The translations under genes were made by a program, and so were the position numbers. A DNA stretch of 64,000 nucleotides from Bog-473 sp963730395 (GTDB taxonomy: Bacteria; Actinomycetota; Acidimicrobiia; Acidimicrobiales; RAAP-2): the NCBI GenBank assembly GCA_963730395.1, contig CAVSSK010000011.1, forward strand, positions 124,001 through 188,000. The letters run 5' to 3'. The notes beneath the pieces are model-generated. The model did not search any database, was not told the DNA's origin, and saw only the letters and a program-made list of their open reading frames with translations. Shown in pieces: positions 42,663 to 51,921 of the stretch (its first letter is position 1; each line of letters begins with the position of its first letter).

Positions 42663-45155
42663 CTAGGCGGGCAACGACTCGTGCCGGGGTCTCGCCCGCT
42701 GATGGTGCGACCCGTTGTTCCGTCTTTCATGGGAGAGGAGCATCGTCTCCATGGACGCAGCGTCGAGCGGTGGGCCGAGCAGGTACCCCTGGCCCAGATG
42801 ACATCCGAGCCGGCGGAGAATGGTGCCCTGGGCGGCCCGCTCGATGCCTTCTGCGATCGTGGTGTGACCCAGGGCCTCGGCCATCCTGATGATGGCGTTC
42901 ACGAGCGTGACGGACTCGATGTCTTCCGAAAGCGTCGCCACGAAGGAGCGATCGATCTTCAGGATGTCGATCGGGAGCCGCTGGAGATAGGCGAGTGACG
43001 AATACCCGGTTCCGAAGTCGTCGATTGCTATCCGTAGTCCGAGATCCTTGAGGGAGCGCAATTCGCGTACCGCCGCGTCTATGTCGTTCATCATGGCGCT
43101 CTCGGTGATCTCGACGATGAGGTTGGACGGGTCGAAGCCACTCTCTGACAGGAGAATGCGAACGGCCCGGTCGATGCCGGCCTCGACCATGTCCCGCGCC
43201 GAGAGGTTCACGCTGATGGACGCATCGGGAGCGACCAACCCCTCCCTCTGCCAGCGCAGGACCTGTCCGCACGCCCTGGTCAGGACGAAGCAGTCGACGG
43301 CGCCCATGAAGCCGGCCTGTTCTGCAAAGGCAAGAAACGCCTCCGGACGGAGAAGCCCCCGCGTCGGATGCTGCCATCTGACCAAGGCCTCGAATCCGAC
43401 GATGTTGTTGGTGTCGAGGTTGACGATCGGCTGATAGTGGACGACGAGGTCTTCGTTTATGACACCTTGGCGGAAGTCGGCCTCGAGCTCCAGGCGCTCC
43501 ATGACCGTCGTGTGCATGCGATCCACGAACTCCTCGTAGCGATCCTTTCCGTTCTCCTTCGCCATGTACATGGCCAGGTCGGCGTCGCGCAGCAGTTCCT
43601 CGCTGGTGCATCCCGGCGTTCCGAACCGGATCCCGACGCTTACCGTCGCCACGACGTCCTTCGATCCGAGTGAGACGGGGCGGCGGAGCGCGGTCAGGAT
43701 GTTCTCGGCGACCCTGATCGCCTCCGAGTGATCCGACAGGTCTTCGATGAGCACCGCGAATTCGTCCCCTCCGAGGCGGGCCACCGTGTCACTGTTCCGC
43801 ATACAGCCCACCAGGGTCTCAGAGACGATTCCGAGCAGAAGGTCGCCCCTCGAGTGCCCCAGGCTGTCGTTGACCGTCTTGAAGTTGTCGACATCGAGGA
43901 ACAGGACAGCCAGCTGCAGGCCGGACGTCTCCAGGCGAGCCACCGCATGGTTGAGCCTGTCCCTGAAGAGGGCCTTGTTCGCAAGCCCGGTCAGGGCATC
44001 GTGGAAGGCCTGATGCGCCAGCTCGGCTTCGAGGCGAGTGCGCTCGGTGACGTCGCGGAAGCTCCACACACGGCCGAGAACCGCTCCCTCCACGAGCTGC
44101 GGCCTGGAATAGCGCTCGAAGACCCGGCCATCGCGGAATTCGATGATGTCGTTGCTCTCGGACTCGGGGCGCGTATAGAGCTCCTCGATCTTGGCTGTGA
44201 AGTCTTTCGGATCAATCAGTTGATCGAGGACAAAGGCGATCGCGTGTGCGTCATTGCGAGAGGTCAAGAGGTGATCGGGGATCCGCCACATCTCGACGAA
44301 TCGGTGGTTGAAGCCCGTGATCTTGCCCTCTGTGTCCACGACGAGAATGCCGTCGGCTGTCGAGTCGAGTGTTGCCTGCAACAGGGACAGGGTGTTGCGG
44401 AGCTCGCGATCCTTGGCCGCCCTCTCCGAGACGTCGTGAGCCGTCACGACCAGTCCACCGACCGTGGGGTCATCCACGAGGTTGACGAGCGTCAGTTCGA
44501 AGGGAACGGGCTCATCGCTGTCGAATTTGACGAGATGGACCTCGACGACCTCGGGCGCCGTCGCCGTCGCACCACCCAAGGCTCGTTGGACCGCTGACGA
44601 CAGTTTGGGTCGATCGACTTCGACCACCAGGTCGGCCAGCAACTCGTTCTCCACCAGCTCGGGGTCGTGGCCCAGCATCCTGGTGAGGGCACCCGACGCC
44701 GAGTTGATGTGGCCACTGGGTGATATGAGCATCGTGATGGTGGCGGAATTGTGCACCAGCATCCGAAACATCGCGATTTCGTCGCGAGCGACCTCGAAGC
44801 GGCGACGCTCGGTGAGGTCACGGATGCAAAAGAGCAGGGCGCCCTCTTGGAACCAATTGACCGGCGTGCCGATCAGCTCGAAGAGACGCCAGCCCGAAGG
44901 CGTCCTCAGCCGGACTTCGATGGCGTTGCCGATCCGCTTGCCGCGAATGGTGGCCAGGGACCGTGCGGCGAGCTCGAGGTCGTCGGGATGCACGAATTCG
45001 AGGGCCGACGCGCCGATGGAGTCGTCGAGAGCGAGGCCGAACTGTCGCTCGGCCAAGGAGTTGGCCCAGATCACGTTGGCGCCGACGTCCACCACGACGA
45101 CGAGGTCCGGCAGTTCCGCCAGCAACCGACCCAGGTGCTCATCCGCGTTGTCCAC
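42663..45155 (-). CDS. PAS-PAS-PAS-GGDEF-EAL cyclic-di-GMP enzyme
   Basis: An 830-residue cytoplasmic signalling protein beginning with GTG 45155. Three PAS-type sensor domains occupy about residues 8-370 (LVVVVDVGANVIWANSLAE, TITMLISPSGHINSASGALT, DGILVVDTEGKITGFNHRFV). The GGDEF domain (about 375-545) has an intact active site in ARLGGDEFAVLIED. The EAL domain (about 555-810) has GFEALVRWQHP, the metal motif DDFGTGYSSLAYL and the late Glu in TIAEGIERAAQG. Both catalytic sites look complete, so it could synthesise and degrade c-di-GMP. No transmembrane helix is seen. Confidence 0.95.
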   Translation of the reverse strand: MDNADEHLGRLLAELPDLVVVVDVGANVIWANSLAERQFGLALDDSIGASALEFVHPDDLELAARSLATIRGKRIGNAIEVRLRTPSGWRLFELIGTPVNWFQEGALLFCIRDLTERRRFEVARDEIAMFRMLVHNSATITMLISPSGHINSASGALTRMLGHDPELVENELLADLVVEVDRPKLSSAVQRALGGATATAPEVVEVHLVKFDSDEPVPFELTLVNLVDDPTVGGLVVTAHDVSERAAKDRELRNTLSLLQATLDSTADGILVVDTEGKITGFNHRFVEMWRIPDHLLTSRNDAHAIAFVLDQLIDPKDFTAKIEELYTRPESESNDIIEFRDGRVFERYSRPQLVEGAVLGRVWSFRDVTERTRLEAELAHQAFHDALTGLANKALFRDRLNHAVARLETSGLQLAVLFLDVDNFKTVNDSLGHSRGDLLLGIVSETLVGCMRNSDTVARLGGDEFAVLIEDLSDHSEAIRVAENILTALRRPVSLGSKDVVATVSVGIRFGTPGCTSEELLRDADLAMYMAKENGKDRYEEFVDRMHTTVMERLELEADFRQGVINEDLVVHYQPIVNLDTNNIVGFEALVRWQHPTRGLLRPEAFLAFAEQAGFMGAVDCFVLTRACGQVLRWQREGLVAPDASISVNLSARDMVEAGIDRAVRILLSESGFDPSNLIVEITESAMMNDIDAAVRELRSLKDLGLRIAIDDFGTGYSSLAYLQRLPIDILKIDRSFVATLSEDIESVTLVNAIIRMAEALGHTTIAEGIERAAQGTILRRLGCHLGQGYLLGPPLDAASMETMLLSHERRNNGSHHQRARPRHESLPA

Positions 45156-45695
45156 CAGACCCCCGTTCAGTGACGTGCTGCCGCCTGCGCCGCAAGCCAG
45201 CTCTCGATGCTGGCCGTGCTGTTGTTATCGGTCACAACTGCGTGACGACTGAGAGAGAAGGCTCGCCGCCGGGCGTCTGTCGGGGCGTCACGAGGCATGA
45301 GGTGCTCGATTCGCCTCCCGTTGAGCGATTTCGGCGCGTCGTACCGACCTCGCAACCAGAAGGCGCTCAACTGGTCGATAGTTCGTCAACAGAACGTCTG
45401 AACTGGGAAAACAGATTCACTGCAGAAACTTCGTCCCTCCTGCGTCCCTCAAAATCGCGGTTGGCTCGCGCCGAATCGATCCCTTGGGAGTCTGAGGCTG
45501 ACGCATGTGAGCCGAACTACACCCCGGCCGAACACAAGGAGGGTCAAGCTGTCATGATTCCCCGGAGCTCCTCGGAACCCTCCGTGCGAAGGAGCGGCTA
45601 AGTGAACTACACGAACCCATTGCAGCGGTGTCCGACGAGCCAAGCGAAGGGACTACGCCGCAAGACCCCCCGCCCTGTTATGCAGGCGGCTTGGG
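45156..45695. other. 540-base non-coding stretch
   Basis: Lies between the start of the GGDEF-EAL gene and the end of the zinc-ribbon membrane gene. It is less GC-rich than the neighbours in its middle part. I see no convincing gene, RNA or repeat; it should contain the GGDEF-EAL promoter. Confidence 0.5.
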
Positions 45696-46787
45696 TCAGA
45701 TGGGGCTACCGCATTGTGTACAAAAGCGTGTCCCAGGTGTGAGCCCGGAGCCACACATCGCGCAGAAGCGCGGAGCGGGTGTCGCCCCTGCATCGGTGGC
45801 GACATGTCGGGGCCACGCCGCAGGGGCCAGCGCCTGCTCGGGAACACCTACCGGTTGAGGAGCAGGATATGCCAGTGCCGGCCGCGGCCACTGAGGAACT
45901 GCACCCGGTATCGCTGCTGCCCGCGAGATCGAGGGAGCGATCAGCGCCGACGCTAGGAGGATGCAGGCAATGACTAGGTACCCGCCAGCTTGGATCTCGT
46001 AGATACCGGGATACACGTTCTGCTGCAATGTCACGCCGCGGAGGATTGCCTCAATGGTTCCGATGGCTAGGAATCCGAGCCCTGCGCCAAGGAGCCGCCA
46101 CGCTGGTCCGAGGCGAAGAACTGCAGAGAGACAGAGGGCAATACCGATGCCACCGTAAGAAACACCCGAGAGGATCCCTGAGAGCTTCGTGTTGATGGAG
46201 GTGATCTCGAACCATGATGTGTAGTACAGGTCGTTATAGAGGAGTCCGAAGAAGGAGATCCCGGCGATGACCAGTGGCGCCACTGGGGTGTGCCCGCTCG
46301 ACCCCACCCGATGGCGACCGTAGCGCCCAGCGAGCACGAAGGCCAAGACGCCAAGCGTCAAAGCTGCGGCAGCGATCGCGAGTTGGATGGCGTTTCCGAC
46401 TCCGACTCTGTTCGGCAGCCACAGGAACCGCACGTAGAGGGCGTAGACGAGAAGGGCAACAGTCTGGACACTGAAGACGACGCCAGCAATAGCCAAGAGC
46501 GCACTATCGCCAGGCCGAGCTCCCTTCGAGGACCGGGCCCAGGCGGTCCCGCAGAATGCCGCCACGGCGGCGAAGAACCACGATCCAGCGTCAAGGAAGT
46601 TCCCCACATGGGCGAAATTGACGGTGAGCGAGTAGTAGTACGCGGCGTAGAAGCCACTGGCCGCACACGCGATTACCGCTGAGGTGCACAAAAAAGCGAG
46701 CCCAGTCTTGCGCCGCAGCGGGTCGAGCACGCCGATGCGCCCGAGGGCCGGTTGCCGCACAGCGGTAGCTGGAGCGAGCGTGGTCAC
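45696..46787 (-). CDS. Multi-pass membrane protein with C-terminal zinc ribbon
   Basis: A 363-residue protein with about seven hydrophobic segments in residues 25-290, then a Pro/Ala-rich linker and a C-terminal zinc ribbon with two Cys-x2-Cys pairs (FCAMCGSGLTPGTRFCTQCGS). The GTG start overlaps the stop of the upstream DUF4190-type gene as GTGA (46784-46787), so they form an operon. Function unknown. Confidence 0.7.
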   Translation of the reverse strand: MTTLAPATAVRQPALGRIGVLDPLRRKTGLAFLCTSAVIACAASGFYAAYYYSLTVNFAHVGNFLDAGSWFFAAVAAFCGTAWARSSKGARPGDSALLAIAGVVFSVQTVALLVYALYVRFLWLPNRVGVGNAIQLAIAAAALTLGVLAFVLAGRYGRHRVGSSGHTPVAPLVIAGISFFGLLYNDLYYTSWFEITSINTKLSGILSGVSYGGIGIALCLSAVLRLGPAWRLLGAGLGFLAIGTIEAILRGVTLQQNVYPGIYEIQAGGYLVIACILLASALIAPSISRAAAIPGAVPQWPRPALAYPAPQPVGVPEQALAPAAWPRHVATDAGATPAPRFCAMCGSGLTPGTRFCTQCGSPI

Positions 46788-47317
46788 CCGCCTGGTCCTG
46801 ACCGTACCGCTCTGGTGAAGTTGACGATGAAGACGAGGAGGATCATGCCCACGCCGATCCAGCCCAAGACGACGCCCGCGATGGCCATTCCCCGGCCGCG
46901 TTCATTGCGCGTCTTGATCTGGCTCAATGCGACGTAGCCGAAGACGAGGGCGAGGATCGAGCCGATCCACTCGATCCACAGGATCCCGAGCACCATTGAC
47001 GCGATCGCCATCCCGTTCATGGCTCGGCTCGCGGGGACCGGGTGTGAATAGCCCGGACCGTCGTACGGCGCGGCTGGATACTGCGCGGCTGGATCCTGCG
47101 CGGCTGGATCCTGCGCGGCTGGATCCTGCGTGTCTGGATACTGCACGGCGGCGTACGTGCCAGGGCCGGGTGGCGTTGCATGGCGGGGCAGTCGGGGCGG
47201 CGGCCATAGGATGTTGACCTGGTCGCCGGGCCCGAGCGCAATCCCGCACTGGGTGCAGTGGGACCCGCCGGGCGGGGCGACATGCCCGTACACGCACGGC
47301 ACACTTCCGGCCGTCAT
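46784..47317 (-). CDS. DUF4190 membrane protein with zinc-ribbon-like N-terminus and 5-residue repeats
   Basis: A 177-residue protein. The N-terminus has a Cys/His pattern (VPCVYGHVAPPGGSHCTQCG) like a degenerate zinc ribbon. A Pro/Gln/Tyr-rich linker follows, made of five pentapeptide repeats (QYPDT, QDPAA x3, QYPAA). The DUF4190 part (about 100-170) has two transmembrane helices: NGMAIASMVLGILWIEWIGS and GMAIAGVVLGWIGVGMILLV. Function unknown; coupled to the downstream membrane gene. Confidence 0.78.
   Translation of the reverse strand: MTAGSVPCVYGHVAPPGGSHCTQCGIALGPGDQVNILWPPPRLPRHATPPGPGTYAAVQYPDTQDPAAQDPAAQDPAAQYPAAPYDGPGYSHPVPASRAMNGMAIASMVLGILWIEWIGSILALVFGYVALSQIKTRNERGRGMAIAGVVLGWIGVGMILLVFIVNFTRAVRSGPGG
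47071..47145. repeat. Five tandem 15-base repeats inside the DUF4190 gene
   Basis: Five consecutive 15-base units of CGGCTGGATMCTGCG; copies 2-4 are identical, and the last differs at three positions from the first. They encode the pentapeptides of the linker, so copy-number change would keep the frame and only alter linker length. Confidence 0.9.
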
Positions 47318-47739
47318 CGGGACCCCCCGGCCGCCCTGACCATGCTCACCTCCACACCGTCAGCACCAGTACGCCAGGCCGACGAGATGAAAGGTACCTC
47401 AGTGCCACCCGGCGCGGCCGAAGGCACCCAGAATGGATCCTCTGGCTCTGGAGGGTATCCCTCATGCCGGTCCATGGGAGAGTCCCGGTAGGTTTGTCGT
47501 CCTCCCTCCGACTTACCGCACAAGAGCTGCGGTCATGTCCCGGCCAGCCCCACACCTTCGACCGGGCATGTGCCCTGGCGCTCAATCGATTTGGCCGTAT
47601 AGCCCCGCGCCGCCGTTTTTTCATTCCTCGTCACTGCAGCCTCTGCAGGCTGCCCAGTACGGCACTTCGGAGACACCCCCGAGAGGTCTTCAGTGATTGC
47701 TGCATCCGGCAAATCGTGGATGTGGGCGTGCACGACTGT
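47318..47739. other. 422-base stretch without a recognised gene
   Basis: Lies upstream of the DUF4190 gene and downstream of the phosphotransferase. It includes a partial match (CCAGTACGCCAGG at 47366-47378) to the boundary repeat of the accessory region. No coding frame with family resemblance was seen. Confidence 0.45.
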
Positions 47740-48642
47740 TCACAGGGTGGCGAGGCGGTCGGCGACCATAAGCATGTGCCGACCCAGCGGCTGCAGGTTG
47801 ATCCGGGTGCACCGCAGCCCGCTCGTCACCCGCTCCACGACGCCCCACTCCCAGATCGCCGTGGCGTCCAGCCCGCAGCGGTCCGCCAGCCAGTGCGCCC
47901 TGGCCCAGGGATCGCCGTCGAGCAGCTCTATGGGGTCGTTCCGCATCATCACCCCAAGGTCGCACTCGGCCTCGGCGAGCAGTCCGTCGGGGTCGACAAG
48001 CTTGAACGTGTCGCGGCCAGGGACCTGAAGGGCGTTCAACTGGTGAACGTCCCCATGCACCAGCACGGCCCGCTCGTCGTCGTGTGCAGCTATGCGCCGT
48101 GCCGCGCAGGCCAGGGCGTGCTCGACGGCCGCCTCGGTGCACGGATGGCCAAGCTCCTCCCACTGAGTGGTGACGAAATCGACGAGCTGGCGCGCTTTGT
48201 CCGCTCCGGTAGGCAGGCCGGAACCCGCCGCCGGCCGCCACACCGTGGCCGCCGCCGTCACCAGTATCTCCAGCCGTTCGGCGAGTGGGTGGCCCAGCTC
48301 GTAGAGGGAGGGCCCGAGGCGCTCCAGGAGCAGCGCCCCCCGAGCGGCGTCGTCGCGCAACAGGCCAACACAGCCCCGGCCGCCGGTCAGTCGCAGCATT
48401 GTGATCTCGTGACGACCAGCGGCGCCGTCCTGCGGAATCAGAAGTTTCAGCACTGCTGGCGTGCCGTCGGCGAGATTGGCCTCGGCCACGAATGCCTCGC
48501 TGGAGTGTGGGAAGGGGCGCCCCACCGAGACCGACCACTCGGCCTCGAGCTCGGCGATCAATCCCGGAAGGTCCCGCAGCCACCCGCCGGCTCCGCAGGC
48601 CGCCGCAGCGTTGGCCACCACATCGGGAACGCGCAGGTTCAT
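47740..48642 (-). CDS. Aminoglycoside/hydroxyurea phosphotransferase family kinase
   Basis: A 300-residue kinase of the streptomycin 6-kinase, APH(6)-like, family. Landmarks: WLRDLPGLIAELEAEWSVSV, ATP-binding Lys in AVLKLLIPQD, MLLERL-like LLLERLGPS, catalytic loop VLVHGDVHQLNAL and metal motif KLVDPDGLLAEAECDLGVM. It may phosphorylate an aminoglycoside or another small hydroxyl compound; resistance is not proven by sequence. ATG 48642 puts the conserved N-terminus RVPDVVANAA at the start. Confidence 0.85.
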   Translation of the reverse strand: MNLRVPDVVANAAAACGAGGWLRDLPGLIAELEAEWSVSVGRPFPHSSEAFVAEANLADGTPAVLKLLIPQDGAAGRHEITMLRLTGGRGCVGLLRDDAARGALLLERLGPSLYELGHPLAERLEILVTAAATVWRPAAGSGLPTGADKARQLVDFVTTQWEELGHPCTEAAVEHALACAARRIAAHDDERAVLVHGDVHQLNALQVPGRDTFKLVDPDGLLAEAECDLGVMMRNDPIELLDGDPWARAHWLADRCGLDATAIWEWGVVERVTSGLRCTRINLQPLGRHMLMVADRLATL

Positions 48643-48759
48643 TTCCCAAGGTTCGCACAGGCGCCGCCGGGATCCTCGTGCGTCACGACCGCTACTCACA
48701 GAGGCTGTACTACCGGCACGATCAGCCTGCCCCACTTCGCCATCGGATAGGTGCGCACG

Positions 48760-49476
48760 TTAGATCTGGCCGTCGGTCTGGATGTACTCCCAGATGAGTC
48801 GTGATGACACCGCAGCGAGCAGGTGAACGTGAGGAACTGCGAGGGCTTGCGGAGACACGACGACATCGATCTGAGGTCTGAACAATCCCGTCCACCCCCG
48901 CGCCATTTGTGACGTCCGGCGGTATTCGACCATCCGATTGCCGGATCCATCTACTGCCGACATCACAAGATGCGGGGATTCTCCTCTTATCGGAAACGTC
49001 AATTCCCTCTCACCGAGGACCATCTTGGTGCCGGCATCACCACCGAAATGAACGCCACTCCTCCGGAGCGCCGACGAGCCCGTTCTCACATTGACGAGGT
49101 CCCTCACTCGAGAGCTGGCAAGGAGCTTCCTCTTGCCGACCCGTCGCCACTCATAGGTGCTGCCCTGATAGGAGACGGAGCTTGGAAGCCGCGAAGTGAA
49201 GACGGAGTATGGAAGCCGCGAATTAAAGTTGGAAGAAAATCTGATCTCTACTGTGCCGGTATTCTCGTTGATGTATTCCCAGGAGTTCCGACCCGTCTTC
49301 CTTAGGCAACGATGTTCTCCCGGGAGGCTTCGAAAGCTGACCCAATCTGCTTCCGCCTGCTCCGCTGCGGCCTTTCGGCCGGCCGGCCGATCTTCTCTCT
49401 CCGAGCCTGATGGTGGCGGAGCAGGGGTCAGTTCGTGATCTGGAGGAACTGGTTCAGGGCCTGTGTCAAAAGTCAT
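48760..49476 (-). CDS. Hypothetical protein, beta-rich
   Basis: A 238-residue protein with a Pro/Glu-rich charged N-terminus (residues 1-45) and a beta-strand-rich body (HRCLRKTGRNSWEYINENTG, STYEWRRVGKRKLLASSR, RMVEYRRTSQMARGW). The body is suggestive of a scramblase/LURP-like fold, but no family can be named with confidence. GC content is lower here than in the backbone, consistent with the accessory region beginning close by. Confidence 0.55.
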   Translation of the reverse strand: MTFDTGPEPVPPDHELTPAPPPSGSEREDRPAGRKAAAEQAEADWVSFRSLPGEHRCLRKTGRNSWEYINENTGTVEIRFSSNFNSRLPYSVFTSRLPSSVSYQGSTYEWRRVGKRKLLASSRVRDLVNVRTGSSALRRSGVHFGGDAGTKMVLGERELTFPIRGESPHLVMSAVDGSGNRMVEYRRTSQMARGWTGLFRPQIDVVVSPQALAVPHVHLLAAVSSRLIWEYIQTDGQI

Positions 49477-49534
49477 CTGGTTCGATCCCTCTTTGCCTCA
49501 AGGGACCAATTTGAATCAGAAGGGCACGAACAGA

Positions 49535-50489
49535 CTGCCCCAATACGCTGGAGTCGACCCGCTCTCATGGACACCTCATTCTGGGGAAGACCCCAGAGGA
49601 AGGAGCCCGCAGTGGGTCGTCCGTCGATTTATCCCGAGGAGTTCCGGCGTGAAGCCTGTGAGCTGGCACGCCGAGGGGATCGTTCCATCCGACAGGTGGC
49701 GGCGGGACTGGGGATCCCCGACCAGACGATGTGCAACTGGCTGAAGGCCGAGGACAAGGCGAAGGCTCGAGGACTAGGACCCCGAGGCGTTGAGCGAGTC
49801 CGAGCTCGCTGAGCTCAAGCGTCTGCGCAAAGAGATCGCCGAGCTCAAGATGGACCGCGAGATCTTGCTTAAGGCGTCGGTTCTTTTCGCCAAGGAGACG
49901 AACCGCTAAGCCGCTTCCGGTTCGTCTCCGCCCACCGAGACCAGTATCCGGTCAAGCGCTGTGCAGGGTGGACGAGTGTCTCACGCAGCGGCTACTACGC
50001 CTGGGCCAGCCGGGCTCCGTCTTCTCGCTGTGTCGACGACGCCTATCTGAGCGACACAATCCGCGAGATCTACCAGCGCTCGAGGTGCACCTATGGAGCA
50101 CCTCGGGTCCACGGCCAGCCTGTCGGGTCGGCACCCGGGTCGGGCGCAAACGCCTGGCCCGCCTCATGGCCGAGCTCGACCTGGTCGGTGTGCATTCGCG
50201 CAAGAAGTGGCGGAGGGGCCGACTCGACGTGGCTCCGGCCCCGGACCTGCTCTAACGCGACTTCAGCGCCGGTCGCCCCAATGAGCGCTGGGTGGCCGAT
50301 ATCACCGAGTTCATGACCGGCGAAGGCAAGCTCTTCTTGGCCGGCGTCAAGGACCTCTATGGCCGCGGCCTCGTCGGCTGGTCCATGGGGACCCGTCAGA
50401 CCTCAGAGCTGGTGATCGAGGCCGTGTCGATGGCGGTGGCCCGCCGGGATCCGGTGATTCTGCCGCTGCACCACAGCGACAAGGGCTGC
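49535..50489 (+). mobile_element. IS3-family insertion sequence remnant
   Basis: Left end probably near CTGCCCCAATACGCTGG (49535-49551), which resembles IS3-type termini. OrfA begins at GTG 49612 behind AGGAAGGAG: RPSIYPEEFRREACELARRG, with the helix-turn-helix RQVAAGLGIPDQTMCNWLK. It frameshifts after KAKARGL into EALSESELAELKRLRKE and ends with LLKASVLFAKETNR at 49909. OrfB fragments follow: VSAHRDQYPVKRCAGW, SRSGYYAWASR, then an in-frame TAA before RDFSAGRPNERWVADITEF, and LHHSDKGC, where similarity stops. Two Asp of the DDE triad are present (ADITEF, HSDKGC), but the Glu and right end are missing, so it is dead. Confidence 0.85.
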
Positions 50490-50659
50490 TCGACTATCTC
50501 AAGCTTCACTGGGCCGACTGCTACACGATCAATGGCCCCCACTCGCCATGGACGACGGGAGACTATGCGAAGGTTTGCTCAGCAAGCCTTGCTCCACTGG
50601 AGGAGTGGGCAGCAAAGCTGGGTGGCTTGCTCGAAAAGTGCGAGAAGTGTTGGGATTGA
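50490..50659 (+). other. Short open frame joined to the broken IS3 transposase
   Basis: After HSDKGC a different frame reads DYLKLHWADCYTINGPHSPW, then TTGDYAKVCSASLAPLEEWA, and ends CEKCWD at a TGA (50657-50659). It has a protein-like composition but does not resemble a transposase. It is probably the tail of another gene joined here by a rearrangement. Confidence 0.3.
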
Positions 50660-50956
50660 GAATGTGGTACCTAGTGCCCTGAGCGACAACGTTTGCCCCA
50701 TTCGCAGGGTTCCGACCGGTTGACACGGACCGCGGTTACCGGGCGGTTTGCCAGGCCGCAGCCAGAGCGCCCAAGCGGGAGTCGGCTGATCCCGACTTGT
50801 CCCGGTCACCATTGACGGCTCGCAGGTGCGTTGTTTACTGGATAGGTCTTGTTCCACGGCTTGAAAGATGGCCCAGCGGTCCGACAGTGTCAGCGAATGT
50901 GACTCGTCACCTGGGAGTATCGTTACGAGCCAGCGAGACGAGCGGGAGATGCGGTT

Positions 50957-51139
50957 ATGCCGGAGCAGAGGTGGTCAGGCGACGAGCTGCTCAGCATGCT
51001 GCAACTGTTCGAGACGGAACTGCGGGCTGCCGAGCTGAAAGACAATTCGGTCAACACCTACGTTGGGCGCTCAAAGAAGTTTGTGCTATGGCTGCGAGGC
51101 GAATGGACACCTAGAGGTCCGAACAGGGCGCGGCCGTAG
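50957..51139 (+). CDS. Small protein resembling the N-terminal SAM-like domain of tyrosine recombinases
   Basis: A 60-residue protein with ATG 50957 eight bases behind GGAG. ELLSMLQLFETELRAAELKD followed by NSVNTYVGRSKKFVLWLRG looks like the helical core-binding domain of phage-type integrases. It ends soon after WTPRGPN, so it is either a stand-alone small protein, as seen in other actinobacteria, or the truncated start of an integrase. It lies in the accessory region between the IS3 remnant and the recombinase pair. Confidence 0.55.
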   Translation: MPEQRWSGDELLSMLQLFETELRAAELKDNSVNTYVGRSKKFVLWLRGEWTPRGPNRARP

Positions 51140-51563
51140 GCGAACGAGCGTCCGAGCTAAGCCGGCGACTAGGGGTGACTCGCCACCGACCGCTCGGCAT
51201 AACACCACCGAAACCCGGCAAACGTTGCCGGTCGCGGCACTAGAACACTGAGACATTGGGCGCCCTCGACCTCGAACTGCACGACCGAGCAACGGCGACA
51301 CTTGGAAGGAAGTCCGGCAGCTCACGAGAGTTGATCAAGATCGTAAGCGGTTCAGTGACCTCTCGTGGGGATCGATTTGATCGACGATGACGACGCCATC
51401 TGTCTACCCGGAGGTGGCAGGACTTCTGACTGCGGACGGGGACTCCGGCAGGTGTCGTAGCCGGCCACGGTCACAGCAACCGGATAGACCCTGTCCTTGG
51501 GCATGACGGCTATGTCGTGCTAACAGCCATCCAATCGAGAGCAGGAGAGGGGAGGGAGGCACG
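51140..51563. other. 424-base stretch without a recognised gene
   Basis: Moderate GC content and no frame with family resemblance on either strand. No tRNA fold, terminator or repeat was recognised. Confidence 0.4.
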
Positions 51564-51689
51564 GTGATCATTCTCGGCTTCGTTACGTTTGTCATAATCG
51601 GCGCACTGGCCCGGTGGACCTATAGGGGCCTGGTCCGATTCACCCGCCGGGTGTGGGACGAGGAGGGCCGAAGAGAGAGGAATGGGTGA
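51564..51689 (+). CDS. 41-residue single-pass membrane peptide
   Basis: GTG 51564 is four bases behind a strong GGAGGGAGG. The frame gives one hydrophobic segment (IILGFVTFVIIGALA) followed by an amphipathic basic tail (RWTYRGLVRFTRRVWDEEG) and stops at 51689. The layout resembles small membrane proteins or membrane-active peptides. Function unknown. Confidence 0.55.
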   Translation: MIILGFVTFVIIGALARWTYRGLVRFTRRVWDEEGRRERNG

Positions 51690-51795
51690 GGACCGGGAGA
51701 TTGGTTACATGTAAGCGCGAGCTCGGCTTGTTCATTCAGCTAGGGGTCCTAGACGACTCGTGGCCCAACTAGGCGAGTACGCCAGCCAGCGTCAT

Positions 51796-51814
51796 GGGTG
51801 TCCCAGTACGCCGG
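51796..51814 (+). repeat. Boundary repeat copy 1 (GGGTGTCCCAGTACGCCGG)
   Basis: A 19-base sequence identical to the copy at 53270-53288, in the same orientation 1.47 kb away. The HxlR and DsrE genes lie between the two copies. Related copies are at 58707-58725 (inverted), 59758-59773 and 61622-61643. Confidence 0.75.
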
Positions 51815-51921
51815 GATCGGGCGCCCCGCACATTCGGGGAGGCGAGGGCGGGGCTTGCTGCAGCCAGAACCACCTGAGGCCTGGAGGACTCCAGCAAGGA
51901 AATCGAAGAGCCTGCCCATGA

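Noticed and set aside
45228..45245. GTCAC/GTGAC inverted repeat upstream of the GGDEF-EAL gene as an operator
   Set aside because: Five-base arms with a six-base gap are expected by chance in this composition, and no regulator gene is nearby.
47071..47145. Regular short repeats considered as a CRISPR array
   Set aside because: The 15-base units are contiguous without spacers and encode a peptide repeat in a membrane protein.
49478..49489. GGTTCGATCCCT resembling a tRNA T-loop
   Set aside because: The flanking bases do not form a five-pair T-stem and no acceptor, D or anticodon arms can be built around it.
49535..49551. CTGCCCCAATACGCTGG as a full member of the boundary-repeat family
   Set aside because: Four mismatches in 17 and its position before the IS3 OrfA make an ordinary IS3 left end the simpler reading.
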